From JBBSAT01 sp044223665 (GTDB lineage Bacteria > Myxococcota_A > Polyangia > Polyangiales > Sandaracinaceae), in contig JBGALT010000023.1 in the NCBI GenBank assembly GCA_044223665.1, forward strand, positions 1 through 64,000: a DNA stretch of 64,000 nucleotides, in the 5' to 3' direction. The number at the start of each line of letters is the position of its first letter. Positions within the stretch are counted from its first letter, which is position 1. A program made the position numbers and the translations under genes. Below the pieces are notes generated by a model. The model was not told where the DNA came from. It did no database searches and saw only the letters and a program-made list of their open reading frames with translations. Below, piece by piece: positions 55,208-63,890 of this stretch.

Positions 55208-56809
55208 TCAGTCGCCGAGCAGGTCGACGAGCACGCGCTGCGTCGCCCCGGGCTCGAGCGAGACACGACGCTCTCCGCGCGTCTCGCCGTTCGTCACGAC
55301 CACCGTGTGGGCCCCCGGCGCGAGCGTCACGCTCACCGGAGTGCGGCCGACGTCGTGGCCGTCGATCGCGACGTCGCCGTAGGGAATGGCGACGACCTGC
55401 AGGTGTGCAGGCTCGCCGCTGGCGTGCGACGCGCGTCGATGGTGGCGCTCCTCCCGCGCGGGCGCGCCTGCTTCGTCGGCGGGCGCGGGCGCCGGCTGCT
55501 CGGCGGGCGGCGGTGCCGGCGGCAGCGTCGGCTCGTGGGTCGGTGCCGGTGCGGGCGCGGAAGCGAGCGCGGTCGACTTCGTCGCGCTCGTGCCGTGCGC
55601 GTCGTCTCGGCCGCGGGCCTGCAGGGCCCGGCTGATCGCGTCGCTGCCGAGCGCGATCGCCGATACGCCGACGACGAGCATCGTCGTCAGCACGGTCGCC
55701 GCCGCGAAGATCGCCAGCATCCACCGCCGCGGAGCGCTCGGGATGCGCGCGCTCTGGAGGGAGGCGGTCGCTTCCGCCGTTCCCGGCGCCGCCTCGCGCT
55801 CGATCTCCGTCGGTCCCTCCTCGACCGCGGGGGCCGCCCCCGGGCCGGCGTCGACGAGCACGCGGGCCCGCGGCGCCCGGGCACGCGTGGGCGGGGCTCC
55901 GCTCGCGCTCCGGCGCGCGTCGCTCACGAGCGCGGCCAGGGCGCGGCGCGGATCGCGCGGTACCGGCAGCCCGGCGAGCACGCGCGCCACCTCGTCAGCG
56001 CACGCGGTCCGATCGTCCGGTCGCGCCGCGAGCATTCCGGTCACCAGTGCGAGCACGGGCTCGGGCGTCTCGGGCGCGAGATCACGCAGCGAAGGGCGCC
56101 GCCCTCGCTGCGCGTTCGTGAGCGTCTCGAGGTCGGTCTGGCCGTCGTGCGGCCGCCGGCCGGCGAGCAGCTCGAAGAGCATCACGCCGAGGGCGAACAC
56201 GTCGGTTCGTCGATCGAGCGCGTCCCCCAGCGCCTGCTCGGGCGCCATGTAGGGGATCTTTCCCTTCACCACGCCGCTCCGCGTGCGGTGTGTCCGGAGC
56301 GTGGAGCGCGCGATCCCGAAGTCGGCGAGCTTCACCTCGCCGTGGATCGAGACGAGCACGTTCGAGGGGGTCACGTCGCGGTGCACGAGCTGCGCGGGCG
56401 TGCCGTCCACCTCGAGCGCGTGCGCGTAGGCGAGCGCCTCGGCGACCGACCGCACGACGTGGAGGGCGACGTCCATGGGGAGGCACGCGCCGCGCTGTCG
56501 CAGGCTTCCGGTGAGCGAGCGCAGGTCCATCCCATCGACGAGCTCCATCACCAGGAACCACTTTCCGTCCACGCGCCCGAGCTCGTGGACGGTGGCGATC
56601 GACGGGTGCGCGAGGCGTGCGCAGAGCCGGGCCTCGTCTTGCAGCTGCGTCACCGCATCGCGGTCACCTTCGTTTCCGGCGAGCACGCGCTTGAGGCAGA
56701 CCCGGCGCACGAATCCCTCGGGCCCGCTCCGCCGCGCGGCGTAGACCTCGGCCATCCCGCCGACGCCGAGGCGCCCTTCGATCTCGTAGTCGCCGAATCG
56801 CTCGCCCAT
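55208..56809 (-). CDS. T6SS-linked Ser/Thr protein kinase with PEGA-like tail
   Basis: 533 aa, ATG start. Kinase domain (about 7-275): LGVGGMAEVYAA, CLKRVL Lys, HRDVTPSNV, LADFGIARS and YMAPEQALG. A transmembrane helix near 365-390 and a Pro/Ala-rich stalk precede a C-terminal PEGA-like unit (AIPYGDVAIDGHDVGRTPVS). It heads the hcp-tssE-F-G-H block, 113 bp upstream of hcp, and so resembles the PpkA-type kinases that license T6SS firing. No FHA partner or PppA phosphatase is present in the window. Confidence 0.88.
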   Translation of the reverse strand: MGERFGDYEIEGRLGVGGMAEVYAARRSGPEGFVRRVCLKRVLAGNEGDRDAVTQLQDEARLCARLAHPSIATVHELGRVDGKWFLVMELVDGMDLRSLTGSLRQRGACLPMDVALHVVRSVAEALAYAHALEVDGTPAQLVHRDVTPSNVLVSIHGEVKLADFGIARSTLRTHRTRSGVVKGKIPYMAPEQALGDALDRRTDVFALGVMLFELLAGRRPHDGQTDLETLTNAQRGRRPSLRDLAPETPEPVLALVTGMLAARPDDRTACADEVARVLAGLPVPRDPRRALAALVSDARRSASGAPPTRARAPRARVLVDAGPGAAPAVEEGPTEIEREAAPGTAEATASLQSARIPSAPRRWMLAIFAAATVLTTMLVVGVSAIALGSDAISRALQARGRDDAHGTSATKSTALASAPAPAPTHEPTLPPAPPPAEQPAPAPADEAGAPAREERHHRRASHASGEPAHLQVVAIPYGDVAIDGHDVGRTPVSVTLAPGAHTVVVTNGETRGERRVSLEPGATQRVLVDLLGD

Positions 56810-56866
56810 GGCTCACCTCGTGAGCCCGTATCGGGCGAGCCGCGCGCGCGTTGACTGCGCCGAGGC

Positions 56867-57340
56867 CTACTTCGTCCAGTACTCGCGCATCAGCTCGCTC
56901 ATCCACGCGGGCTGGTGCACCTCGCCGCGTGGCCCGAGCTCCACGACCCAGGGCTTGAGGTCGAGCACGGGCGTGCCATCGATCGCATCGAGCCCCTGCA
57001 CACGGAGCGTCGTGCCCTCGACGCCCAGCACGCGGCACACGGTCGTTCCGATCGTGTTCGGCCGGTTCTTCCCGCGCTGCGCGAAGATGCCGACCTTCGG
57101 CCAGTCCTCGCGGTGCCGCGGATGCCGCGCACCGGTCTCGATCTTCGCGGGGTCGACGCCGTGCATGCGGAAGATCACCTCGACGTGCGAGAACGCATCG
57201 AGGCCCGCGAGGGCGTCGGCGCCGAAGTGCGCGGGGTCGAGCTCGATGCGCGCGGCCTCGCGATCCCAGTCGTCGTCGGTCGTGGCGCTCCGCGTGCTGA
57301 CGACGGTCCCGATCGGCGTCACGACGTAGGGGCTGGTCAT
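56867..57340 (-). CDS. TrmO/TsaA-like protein (short form)
   Basis: 157 aa, ATG start giving MTSPYVVTPIGTVVSTRSAT. The TsaA/TrmO N-terminal beta-barrel is recognisable: P-I-G near the start, FSHVEVIFRMHGV, RHPRHREDWPKVGIFAQRGK then NRPNTIGTTVCRVL and LDLKPWV. TrmO makes m6t6A37 in tRNA using SAM. E. coli TrmO has an extra C-terminal domain that is missing here, so activity needs checking. Its first 40 codons are exactly repeated at 63771-63890. Confidence 0.85.
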   Translation of the reverse strand: MTSPYVVTPIGTVVSTRSATTDDDWDREAARIELDPAHFGADALAGLDAFSHVEVIFRMHGVDPAKIETGARHPRHREDWPKVGIFAQRGKNRPNTIGTTVCRVLGVEGTTLRVQGLDAIDGTPVLDLKPWVVELGPRGEVHQPAWMSELMREYWTK

Positions 57341-57450
57341 GCTTCGAGCATGAGCGCGTCGAGCCGCTCCACGATGGGCCAAACCGCGGCCGCCGGAGGT
57401 GCCAGCGCTACTCGTCGTCGCGGTGACGCGCCGCGCGGGCCTCGCGCCGT
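57221..57450. repeat. Direct repeat copy 1 (trmO 5' end plus 3' end of upstream gene)
   Basis: It matches 63771-64000. The first 153 bp (57221-57373) are identical, then a few substitutions and three 1-bp indels. The two copies are exactly 6550 bp apart at their start and in the same orientation. Confidence 0.9.
57337..57450 (-). pseudogene. Remnant of the unknown gene intact at 63887-64000
   Basis: This decayed copy shares the last 37 codons seen at 63887-64000, but has a TAG where that copy has TGG, plus two 1-bp insertions. The last ten residues before ATGA (ERLDALMLEA) remain readable. Part of it now serves as the end of the DUF2845 gene. Confidence 0.65.
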
Positions 57451-57989
57451 GCCTCGCGCCGCGCGCGCGCGCCGGCCGGCGTGCCATACCCCGCGATCCG
57501 GTCGGTGCGGAGCACGCCGTTCTCGAACGTCAGCTCGTCGATGAAGCGCGTCGGGCCGAAGTCGTAGACGAGCACGTCGATCACGACGGTGACGGTCTGC
57601 GCGTAGCCCACGCCGTAGCCATAGGGCACGCCCCGGGTGTCGCCGTAGGGGCTGACGTAGATCGTCCGCGTCTCGGTGCGCGTGGTGAAATAGGTGGGCT
57701 CGCCACAGACCGAGCGCACGTAGGTCTCGTGGTCGCCCGCTTCGACCAGGCGCCCGTCGCAGGAGAGGGCGCTCGCCGGGGCGGGCGCTGCGAGGAGCGC
57801 CGCAACGCCGAGGGTGAGGCCGAGGAGCCCTTCGGTCCCGGCGGCAGCTCGCCGATCGACGACACCACGGCCACGCGCCTTCTCTCTCTCGCGCTCGCCC
57901 GCGGCGGCGAGCCGACTACGGTGGCGGCGGCAGAGTCCGCGGATCGATCCGGTAATAGATGCTCTGCGACGGGAAGCCCACCGTCCCAC
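57408..57989 (-). CDS. DUF2845 family exported protein with repeat-derived C-terminus
   Basis: 193 aa if the upstream GTG is used. The exported part starts at a hydrophobic stretch LLGLTLGVAALLAAPAPASA followed by LSCDGRLVEAGDHETYVRSV then CGEPTYFTTRTETRTIY and VYDFGPTRFIDELTFENGVL, which is the DUF2845 core. No good start codon lies just before the signal; the 57989 GTG gives an Arg-rich 55-residue leader and overlaps the neighbouring gene by 74 nt, so the start is uncertain. The last ~10 codons (ARAARHRDDE, then TAG) come from direct repeat 1. Confidence 0.7.
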   Translation of the reverse strand: MGRWASRRRASITGSIRGLCRRHRSRLAAAGEREREKARGRGVVDRRAAAGTEGLLGLTLGVAALLAAPAPASALSCDGRLVEAGDHETYVRSVCGEPTYFTTRTETRTIYVSPYGDTRGVPYGYGVGYAQTVTVVIDVLVYDFGPTRFIDELTFENGVLRTDRIAGYGTPAGARARREARREARAARHRDDE

Positions 57990-59223
57990 AGCTCAGGAGG
58001 AGTTCGCCGCTCGAAACGTAGAGGACCGCGTCACACCCGACTCCGGGCTCCGGATCGCGGAGGATGCGCTGCCGCCCATCGGCGATATCGGTGAGAATCG
58101 CGAGGTAGTCACTCCCCGCGTAGTGCGAGCCGACGAAGACGCCGCCGCCGAAGCCAAAGCCCGCCGGGGTGTCGGCGAGGACGCGGCGGGGCGCGAGCCC
58201 GGCCGGGGTCCTCGCGAGCGGCGAGGTCCATAGCTCGTCGCCCGGTGTGCCGATCCCGCCGAGCGCGTGGTCCCACACGATGGTGCCCTCGTCGACGAAC
58301 CCTTCACCTACGTAGTTTCCGTCGGGTGAGGCGAAGTAGACCTCGGGTCCGCTCTCCGGCGTCCAGTGCCAGAAGCTGAGAGAGCTCCCGTCTTCCCAGA
58401 CGACGTGATCGCCAGAGACGAGCCCATGCACGCCCGTGTGCGGCGGCCGGACAAGCGTGTCCTCATGGACGATCACGAGAGCGCCCGTCACGATCTCGAG
58501 AACAGCTGCATCGGCGCCCACCGCGAGTTCGTGCACCCATGCACCCGGCCCCACGTCGGGATCGGTCAGCACGACCGTCGGAACGTCCAACGCCCCAAGC
58601 TCTTCGATCGCGGCGAGGTACAGGCGGGACTCCAGCACCGTGTAGCTCGGGTCGCTCGACTCGACGACCACGCCCGCACGCCCCTCGCCAACGGCGCCCC
58701 AAGCCACCCGACAGATGCTATGGCCCGACGGCGGCGGAAAGCGCCAGGCAGCGATCGGCGGACCCTCGATGGGCATGATCGCGTAGAGCACGCGCTCCGG
58801 ATCCGAGGTGCCCGAGATCGTCGCGATCCACCCGCGGCCATCCGAGAAGTAGGCGTCGCCATATCCGGAAACGTTCCGGCTCATCTCCTGCGGCGATCGG
58901 AGACACCCCGGCCCACAGCTCGCCCAGCTCAGACCGGGAAGTCGGTCCGGATGGACCGCTCGCTCGATCACGCAGTCGGTCGGCAAGCCCGCGAGCGGCA
59001 GCCACGTCGGATCGCCGGGGCCACCGTCGGACCGAGCGTCGGGCGGCGGGCTCGTGTCCGCGGACGCAGAGTCGCGCTCGGCGGCATCCTGTCCGACGTC
59101 GCGCTCGGCGCCTGAGTCCGCGCTCTCGCCGTCGATCGGGGCCTCGCGAGCCCCTGGGCAGCTGAGCAAGATGCAGCTCGCTACGACCGCCGTCGCGAGC
59201 AGGGGAGGTCGGCTCAGAACCAC
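57916..59223 (-). CDS. Predicted lipoprotein, propeller-like repeats
   Basis: 435 aa, GTG start giving VVLSRPPLLATAVVASCILL then S-C-P (lipobox Cys22). A Ser/Asp/Ala stalk (about 30-65) precedes a body with blade-like segments (GRGWIATISGTSDPERVLYA, SGDHVVWEDGSSLSFWHW, GTIVWDHALGGIGTPGDEL, YLAILTDIADGRQRILRD). It overlaps the upstream protease gene by 10 nt. Function unknown; a secreted beta-propeller is inferred. Confidence 0.75.
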   Translation of the reverse strand: MVLSRPPLLATAVVASCILLSCPGAREAPIDGESADSGAERDVGQDAAERDSASADTSPPPDARSDGGPGDPTWLPLAGLPTDCVIERAVHPDRLPGLSWASCGPGCLRSPQEMSRNVSGYGDAYFSDGRGWIATISGTSDPERVLYAIMPIEGPPIAAWRFPPPSGHSICRVAWGAVGEGRAGVVVESSDPSYTVLESRLYLAAIEELGALDVPTVVLTDPDVGPGAWVHELAVGADAAVLEIVTGALVIVHEDTLVRPPHTGVHGLVSGDHVVWEDGSSLSFWHWTPESGPEVYFASPDGNYVGEGFVDEGTIVWDHALGGIGTPGDELWTSPLARTPAGLAPRRVLADTPAGFGFGGGVFVGSHYAGSDYLAILTDIADGRQRILRDPEPGVGCDAVLYVSSGELLLSCGTVGFPSQSIYYRIDPRTLPPPP

Positions 59224-62200
59224 CGCTCCGCTCCCGAACGGCGTCCGAGATCCGCCTCGGAGTACGCGGCGACGCCCTCCCGTGGACCGCTCGCGATCGC
59301 CAGCGAGAGACCTTCTTCGGTCGCGTACGCGCCTTCCCGATGGAGCGCTCCCTCGCCGTGTACCACGCCGTCGAGGTGCCAGCCCTGGCGGGCACGAGTG
59401 AGGCGGCCGACCGTGTAATGCGCGGCCGGGTCCGTTCGATGATGACGCGAACGCTCGCCGCAGCCTCGTTCCGAGTCCGCGTGCGACGCTCCGATCCACA
59501 GGTGCCCGAAGGGGTCGAACGCGAGAACGAAAACGTCGCTCGATCCCACGCCGTCGGAGCGACTCTCGTCACGCCGCCATCGAGCCTCCTCGCGCGCGCC
59601 GCTCGAGTCGGGCGCGATCGAGACGAGCCGTGTCGAGGTGCGATGACCCTCGGTCACTTCGTCGAGAGCGTAGAGCCGGCGTTCAAGTGGGTTCCACGCC
59701 AGCGCGCGCACGCGTCCGAGGCTCAGCGGGTGGGTAGACAGGGGCAACGAGACCGCGTCGTCGACATAGTGCGCGACGATGTCGTGGAGCTCGTTGCCGG
59801 CTCCATCCACGCCACCTGCCACCCAGACGGTCGCGTTTTGTCCGGAGAGCGCGATCGCGTAGTCCGCGCGTGATGCCTTTCCGTCTGAGCTGGTGTCGGT
59901 CGAGCTCGGGACGGAGCTCGCCGACAGGTCGTCGGCCGTCAGCGCGACCTCGAAGCACCCGCCCTTGTTGCACGCAACCTTCCCGAAGAGTCCGAGGCCC
60001 GCGTCGCTCACGGTCAGGAGACGCGACGGCAGCGCGCCCGTCGCGCTGAGGCCGGCGTAAAACAGGCCGTCCCCACCGAGGCTCGCTGGGGGTTCGGCAG
60101 CAGCGACCCATCGAGTGTTCGGAAGACCGCCGAGGAGCGTGAGGGTCGGGGCGAGCGTTCTCGACGCCTCCTCCGTCAGGGCCAGGTCGCCGAAGGTGAG
60201 CACGGGCGTCTGGATACCGTCCCAGCTGCACGGTGGCCGGTCGTCGGGCGCGGTACACGCCCCGGCGAGCCAGGCCACGGGGAAGTTCGCGCCGCACTCT
60301 GGACAGAGAGCCCGGCCGAACACCATCGGGCCCAAGAACTCCATCCGACCGAGGCTCGCCGCGGGGACGCTCCCTCCGACCGCTCCGGACTCGTAGTGGC
60401 GTGCAAGCAAGAGAACCGCGTCCGCCAGCTCGGAACCGCAAGTCCCATCGGACCCGCACGTCGAGCCGCGGCCCGGACAAGCCTGCGTGCGACTGCACTC
60501 CGCCTCGCAGCGGCGAGCGACGCAGTGCGTACCGGAAGGGCACGCGGTCGTCGCGTCGCAGACGGCACCGCAGCCCGCTGGGCCCGACGTCGGTGTGCAG
60601 ATATTCCGAGTGCCGGGCGCGGTGCGCAGTGCTTGCGTCCAGACGACGCCCCGAATGTCCGCCGTACCGTCACCCACGACAGGACCATCGATCGCTGCTG
60701 GGAAGAATCCCGCCGATCCACCGCCGCGCCAGCGCGCGAGGTCGGTCTCGATCTGCCAGCGCGCGTCGAGGTCGATCTCGAAGCTCGCACTGTAGGGCAG
60801 GTTGACCTCGTGGAGCGCGTCGATTCGAGGGTCTCCATCGAGCGTAGGGTTGAAGAACTGCGTGAGCTGTCCCTCCGGAGTTCCTGCGACGAACGCGCGG
60901 CGAAGATCTTGGGGCGCCAGCCGGATCCTGCATTGGCCAGATCCGTCCAGCTGGCGGGTCTCGCAGTCCTCGACCGAGGTCACCGACCCCGTTGCTGCCG
61001 AGCACGGGCAGAACCGGAAGCCGGTGTGGAACGTCACGGGTGGCGCAACGGGCGGCTGCGAACGGATCGGGTTCACGCGCAGTCGGTCGCGATCGATGAA
61101 CGTGCGAAGCTCGAGGCCGACTCTGCGCTGGACCCGCTCGGTCTCGACCGTCGTGTAGCCGCACTCCACGGGGTCGCAGACGTCCGGGACGAATCCGCCG
61201 TCGTGCGGAACCACCCGTTCCGCGTCGAAGTTGCAGTCACGCGTCGAGACCGAGAAGCTGTTGCACGCATCGCACGCATCAGGGACGCCATCGTTGTCGC
61301 TGTCGGGAGCGCACGCGGTGGGAACGCCGGTGCAGTCGAGGCGCTGGTGCGGATCGTGGAAAGTGCAGTCGTCGCACTCGTCCGGAACCGAATCGTGATC
61401 CGCATCGTTGGATGGTTCCGCCGCGCCGGCGGCGATGGAGCGAGAGAGACAGTGCAGCTGTGGATGATCGTGAAACGGATCTCCCGTCACCAAGCACCAG
61501 CTCGCCTGCCCAGCGATCGAGGGCGCGAGCGCTGTGGCCGCCGGGAAGCCACGGCCAGGGTCGTCGTCGGTGAGGCGTTGCGCCGGGTTGTAGATGCCCC
61601 AGCAGTTGTCGTGACCGAGCACGAGGCCGTCGCCATCAGGATCGAGCGTGTCGGGGTCGCCGCAGAGCGCACACGCGTCGGGGTCGTTGCAGGTCCGGCT
61701 CCCGATGCACGGATGGAGCTCGGCCCACTGGCTTCTCTGCCGGGACTCGGTCATCGGCGGGAGATCCGATTCGCCCGCCCAAACTCGACCGGTGCTCGGA
61801 AAAATGGAGGCCACGGTCCCGCTGGTGTTGACGGTGCCGACCGGGATGTAGGCGCCGCCCCAGGTGCCGGTATCCGGACGGCGCTCGCCAAGCACGGTCG
61901 TGAGCCAGTGCTGGATCGTCCCCGAGGTGACTCGGACGTAGCGGTCTTGTTCCGTGGATACATTGAAGACGCCGAGGAGCTGGTGGGGTACGCCAGGCGA
62001 GCCGTCGTACCGCACGAACACGCCTCCCCCGCTGTCCCCCTCGGAGCCGACCGGTCCGTCCAAGCCGGAAGTTGAGTCCGTGTCGCTCGGAAGCGGTATG
62101 AGGTCGGGGCCGATGAAGACGCTGGAGACGTTCTGACCGGCGATGTCGCGAAACGCCGAGTGAGCATTGCCGAAGTTGCAGGCCAGCTCGCGGCAGCCGT

Positions 62201-63122
62201 AGCCGACGTGGTTCATCGCGCGGTACCACCACGAGCTCGCGTCGCTGCCCGGGTCGTGCGTGAGCACTTGTGCGGGGACGGCGGGGTACCCGCTCGTCCG
62301 AAATCCGGACACGCCGACATCGATGCGCTCGGCGAGGACCAAGACGGCGATGTCGCCCTCGAGGTTCAGCGTGCTGAGCGTGCCCTCGTCTTCGCACAGC
62401 AAGCCCGAGTATTGATCGGTGTTGCAGCCGATGACGTTGACGAAGTAGGGCGCCGGAACGTTCGCCGGATAGCCGACCGGCGGCATGCCAGCGCCGCACG
62501 CCGGGCTCGACGGACAGCTCGGCGGGAGAGGGAAGCACGCTGTCCCGCTCACCGACCCGAGCGAGCACGCGCACATCGTGCTGCCAGCCGCGCAGCTGGC
62601 GGCGCCGCCCGCGTCACCCGCGCCGCCATCGGGGATCGTCGGCGCCGTCCCACCGCCGCACGATGTCGACGCGGCCGGGCATGGCGGTGGCGCCGGGTAA
62701 CACGCTTGGCTGCCAGTGTGGCCTCCAGTCGCGCAGCCGCAGAGCGACGTGCCGGCGGCACACACAGCCGCGACGAACGGGTTGACCGGGGAGAACATCA
62801 CCTGCGTGCCGGTCCCGGCGTGCGAGGCGCAGTGCGCCGACGTGAGTACCAACCGGGGCGTGACAAGCGTTCCAGTGCAGAAGCCGCTCGTGCCAAGCAT
62901 CGCGACCGAGGCGTCTCGAGCCCACTGTTCCGGGTTGTCGAAGGCGACGGTGCTCGAGCCCGGAAACATGTCGAAGGTGGGCGGTGTCTCGCGCAGCTCC
63001 TCGACCCTCGATGCTGCGGCCGCTTCTTGCGGATCTCGATCGCGATCGCAGCCGCACAGAACTACAAGCGCGACCGTGAGCGCAACGTTGAAAGAAGCGT
63101 CGCACCTCGATGTCTTCGCCAT
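59214..63122 (-). CDS. Very large lipoprotein with trypsin-like protease domain and Ca-binding repeats
   Basis: 1302 aa, ATG start giving MAKTSRCDASFNVALTVALV then V-L-C-G-C (lipid Cys25). S1-family catalytic triad: His97 (LVLTSAHCAS), Asp257 (LEGDIAVLVL) and Ser364 (SEGDSGGGVF). A Cys-rich insert lies between His and Asp (about 125-215). Residues about 460-610 hold thrombospondin type 3-like Ca loops (DPDGDGLVLGHDNC, DADHDSVPDECDDC, DSDNDGVPDACDAC). The last 500 residues are beta-rich, with a Cys-rich EGF-like patch (CPSGTHCVARRCEAECSRTQ). The frame extends further upstream but only this start gives a signal peptide. A surface-bound secreted protease, perhaps predatory, is inferred. Confidence 0.87.
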   Translation of the reverse strand: MAKTSRCDASFNVALTVALVVLCGCDRDRDPQEAAAASRVEELRETPPTFDMFPGSSTVAFDNPEQWARDASVAMLGTSGFCTGTLVTPRLVLTSAHCASHAGTGTQVMFSPVNPFVAAVCAAGTSLCGCATGGHTGSQACYPAPPPCPAASTSCGGGTAPTIPDGGAGDAGGAASCAAGSTMCACSLGSVSGTACFPLPPSCPSSPACGAGMPPVGYPANVPAPYFVNVIGCNTDQYSGLLCEDEGTLSTLNLEGDIAVLVLAERIDVGVSGFRTSGYPAVPAQVLTHDPGSDASSWWYRAMNHVGYGCRELACNFGNAHSAFRDIAGQNVSSVFIGPDLIPLPSDTDSTSGLDGPVGSEGDSGGGVFVRYDGSPGVPHQLLGVFNVSTEQDRYVRVTSGTIQHWLTTVLGERRPDTGTWGGAYIPVGTVNTSGTVASIFPSTGRVWAGESDLPPMTESRQRSQWAELHPCIGSRTCNDPDACALCGDPDTLDPDGDGLVLGHDNCWGIYNPAQRLTDDDPGRGFPAATALAPSIAGQASWCLVTGDPFHDHPQLHCLSRSIAAGAAEPSNDADHDSVPDECDDCTFHDPHQRLDCTGVPTACAPDSDNDGVPDACDACNSFSVSTRDCNFDAERVVPHDGGFVPDVCDPVECGYTTVETERVQRRVGLELRTFIDRDRLRVNPIRSQPPVAPPVTFHTGFRFCPCSAATGSVTSVEDCETRQLDGSGQCRIRLAPQDLRRAFVAGTPEGQLTQFFNPTLDGDPRIDALHEVNLPYSASFEIDLDARWQIETDLARWRGGGSAGFFPAAIDGPVVGDGTADIRGVVWTQALRTAPGTRNICTPTSGPAGCGAVCDATTACPSGTHCVARRCEAECSRTQACPGRGSTCGSDGTCGSELADAVLLLARHYESGAVGGSVPAASLGRMEFLGPMVFGRALCPECGANFPVAWLAGACTAPDDRPPCSWDGIQTPVLTFGDLALTEEASRTLAPTLTLLGGLPNTRWVAAAEPPASLGGDGLFYAGLSATGALPSRLLTVSDAGLGLFGKVACNKGGCFEVALTADDLSASSVPSSTDTSSDGKASRADYAIALSGQNATVWVAGGVDGAGNELHDIVAHYVDDAVSLPLSTHPLSLGRVRALAWNPLERRLYALDEVTEGHRTSTRLVSIAPDSSGAREEARWRRDESRSDGVGSSDVFVLAFDPFGHLWIGASHADSERGCGERSRHHRTDPAAHYTVGRLTRARQGWHLDGVVHGEGALHREGAYATEEGLSLAIASGPREGVAAYSEADLGRRSGAERWF

Positions 63123-63234
63123 GCTCCACCCCCGCCGAACTGGCACGCGCTGTTTCGAGACTCGACGAGAATGCGGTGGGCTGGTCTCCGACGTCAATCG
63201 CCAGGTCGCGTTCAGAGCGTGACGATCCGATGAC

Positions 63235-63573
63235 CTACGGTGACGGCTGACACGGCGACGCGTAGCTACAGTGCAACCACCAGGACGAGCTATCGCGCGA
63301 GGTGAAGGTGCACGCGAACCCAGGAAGAGTCGGGACAACGCCCACGTCGGGCACGCTGGCCTCGGCGAGCCCGGCGTCCGTGTGCCCCGCGAGCACGTCG
63401 CATTCTTCCCGGCAGAGGTACAGGTCGTAGCCGCCCCCAGGGGTACCTCCGCGTGCGATGCGCCTAGCGGTCGCATCGTCGACGATGTACGTGGCCCGCT
63501 GCGCAGGCGGCGCGTCGCAACAGCTGCACCCCGCGAGAAGTGCGAACATCGCTGCGAGTGTCACGCGGAGCAT
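63235..63573 (-). CDS. Small Cys-containing lipoprotein
   Basis: 112 aa, ATG start giving MLRVTLAAMFALLAGC (lipid Cys16) followed by S-C-C. The mature part has four further cysteines: two in LCREEC and the others in the CTF and LHCSYASPC segments. No family is recognised. It lies 112 bp upstream of the protease gene, so it could be its co-transcribed partner. Confidence 0.72.
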   Translation of the reverse strand: MLRVTLAAMFALLAGCSCCDAPPAQRATYIVDDATARRIARGGTPGGGYDLYLCREECDVLAGHTDAGLAEASVPDVGVVPTLPGFACTFTSRDSSSWWLHCSYASPCQPSP

Positions 63574-63678
63574 GCTCGGTCAGTGTTCCACACGCGCTGC
63601 GACCACGCAGCCGTTGACACCGAGCCAGCAACGCGAGCAATCGCAGCCATCTTCAACTCGAACGATGGGGTAGACGAT

Positions 63679-63771
63679 GGCTCGTTCTGAGAAGTCGCCG
63701 CAGGATCGGATCGGGGAGATCGCGGGGCGCTAGATCACGCTCACCATCGAGCACCTCGACGTGCTCAACGG
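63679..63771 (+). pseudogene. Short degraded coding-like remnant
   Basis: A short plus-strand frame MARSEKSPQDRIGEIAGR ends in TAG, and the same frame then continues ITLTIEHLDVLNGR up to the direct-repeat breakpoint at 63771. It looks like the broken edge of a foreign gene, but the call is weak. Confidence 0.3.
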
Positions 63772-63890
63772 CCGAAGTGCGCGGGGTCGAGCTCGATGCG
63801 CGCGGCCTCGCGATCCCAGTCGTCGTCGGTCGTGGCGCTCCGCGTGCTGACGACGGTCCCGATCGGCGTCACGACGTAGGGGCTGGTCAT
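63765..63890 (-). pseudogene. Truncated trmO 5' fragment
   Basis: It has the first 40 codons of the TrmO-like protein at 56867-57340 (MTSPYVVTPIGTVVSTRSAT then TDDDWDREAARIELDPAHFG), then one foreign codon and a stop at the repeat breakpoint. The TsaA core is lost, so it cannot encode a working enzyme. Confidence 0.85.
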
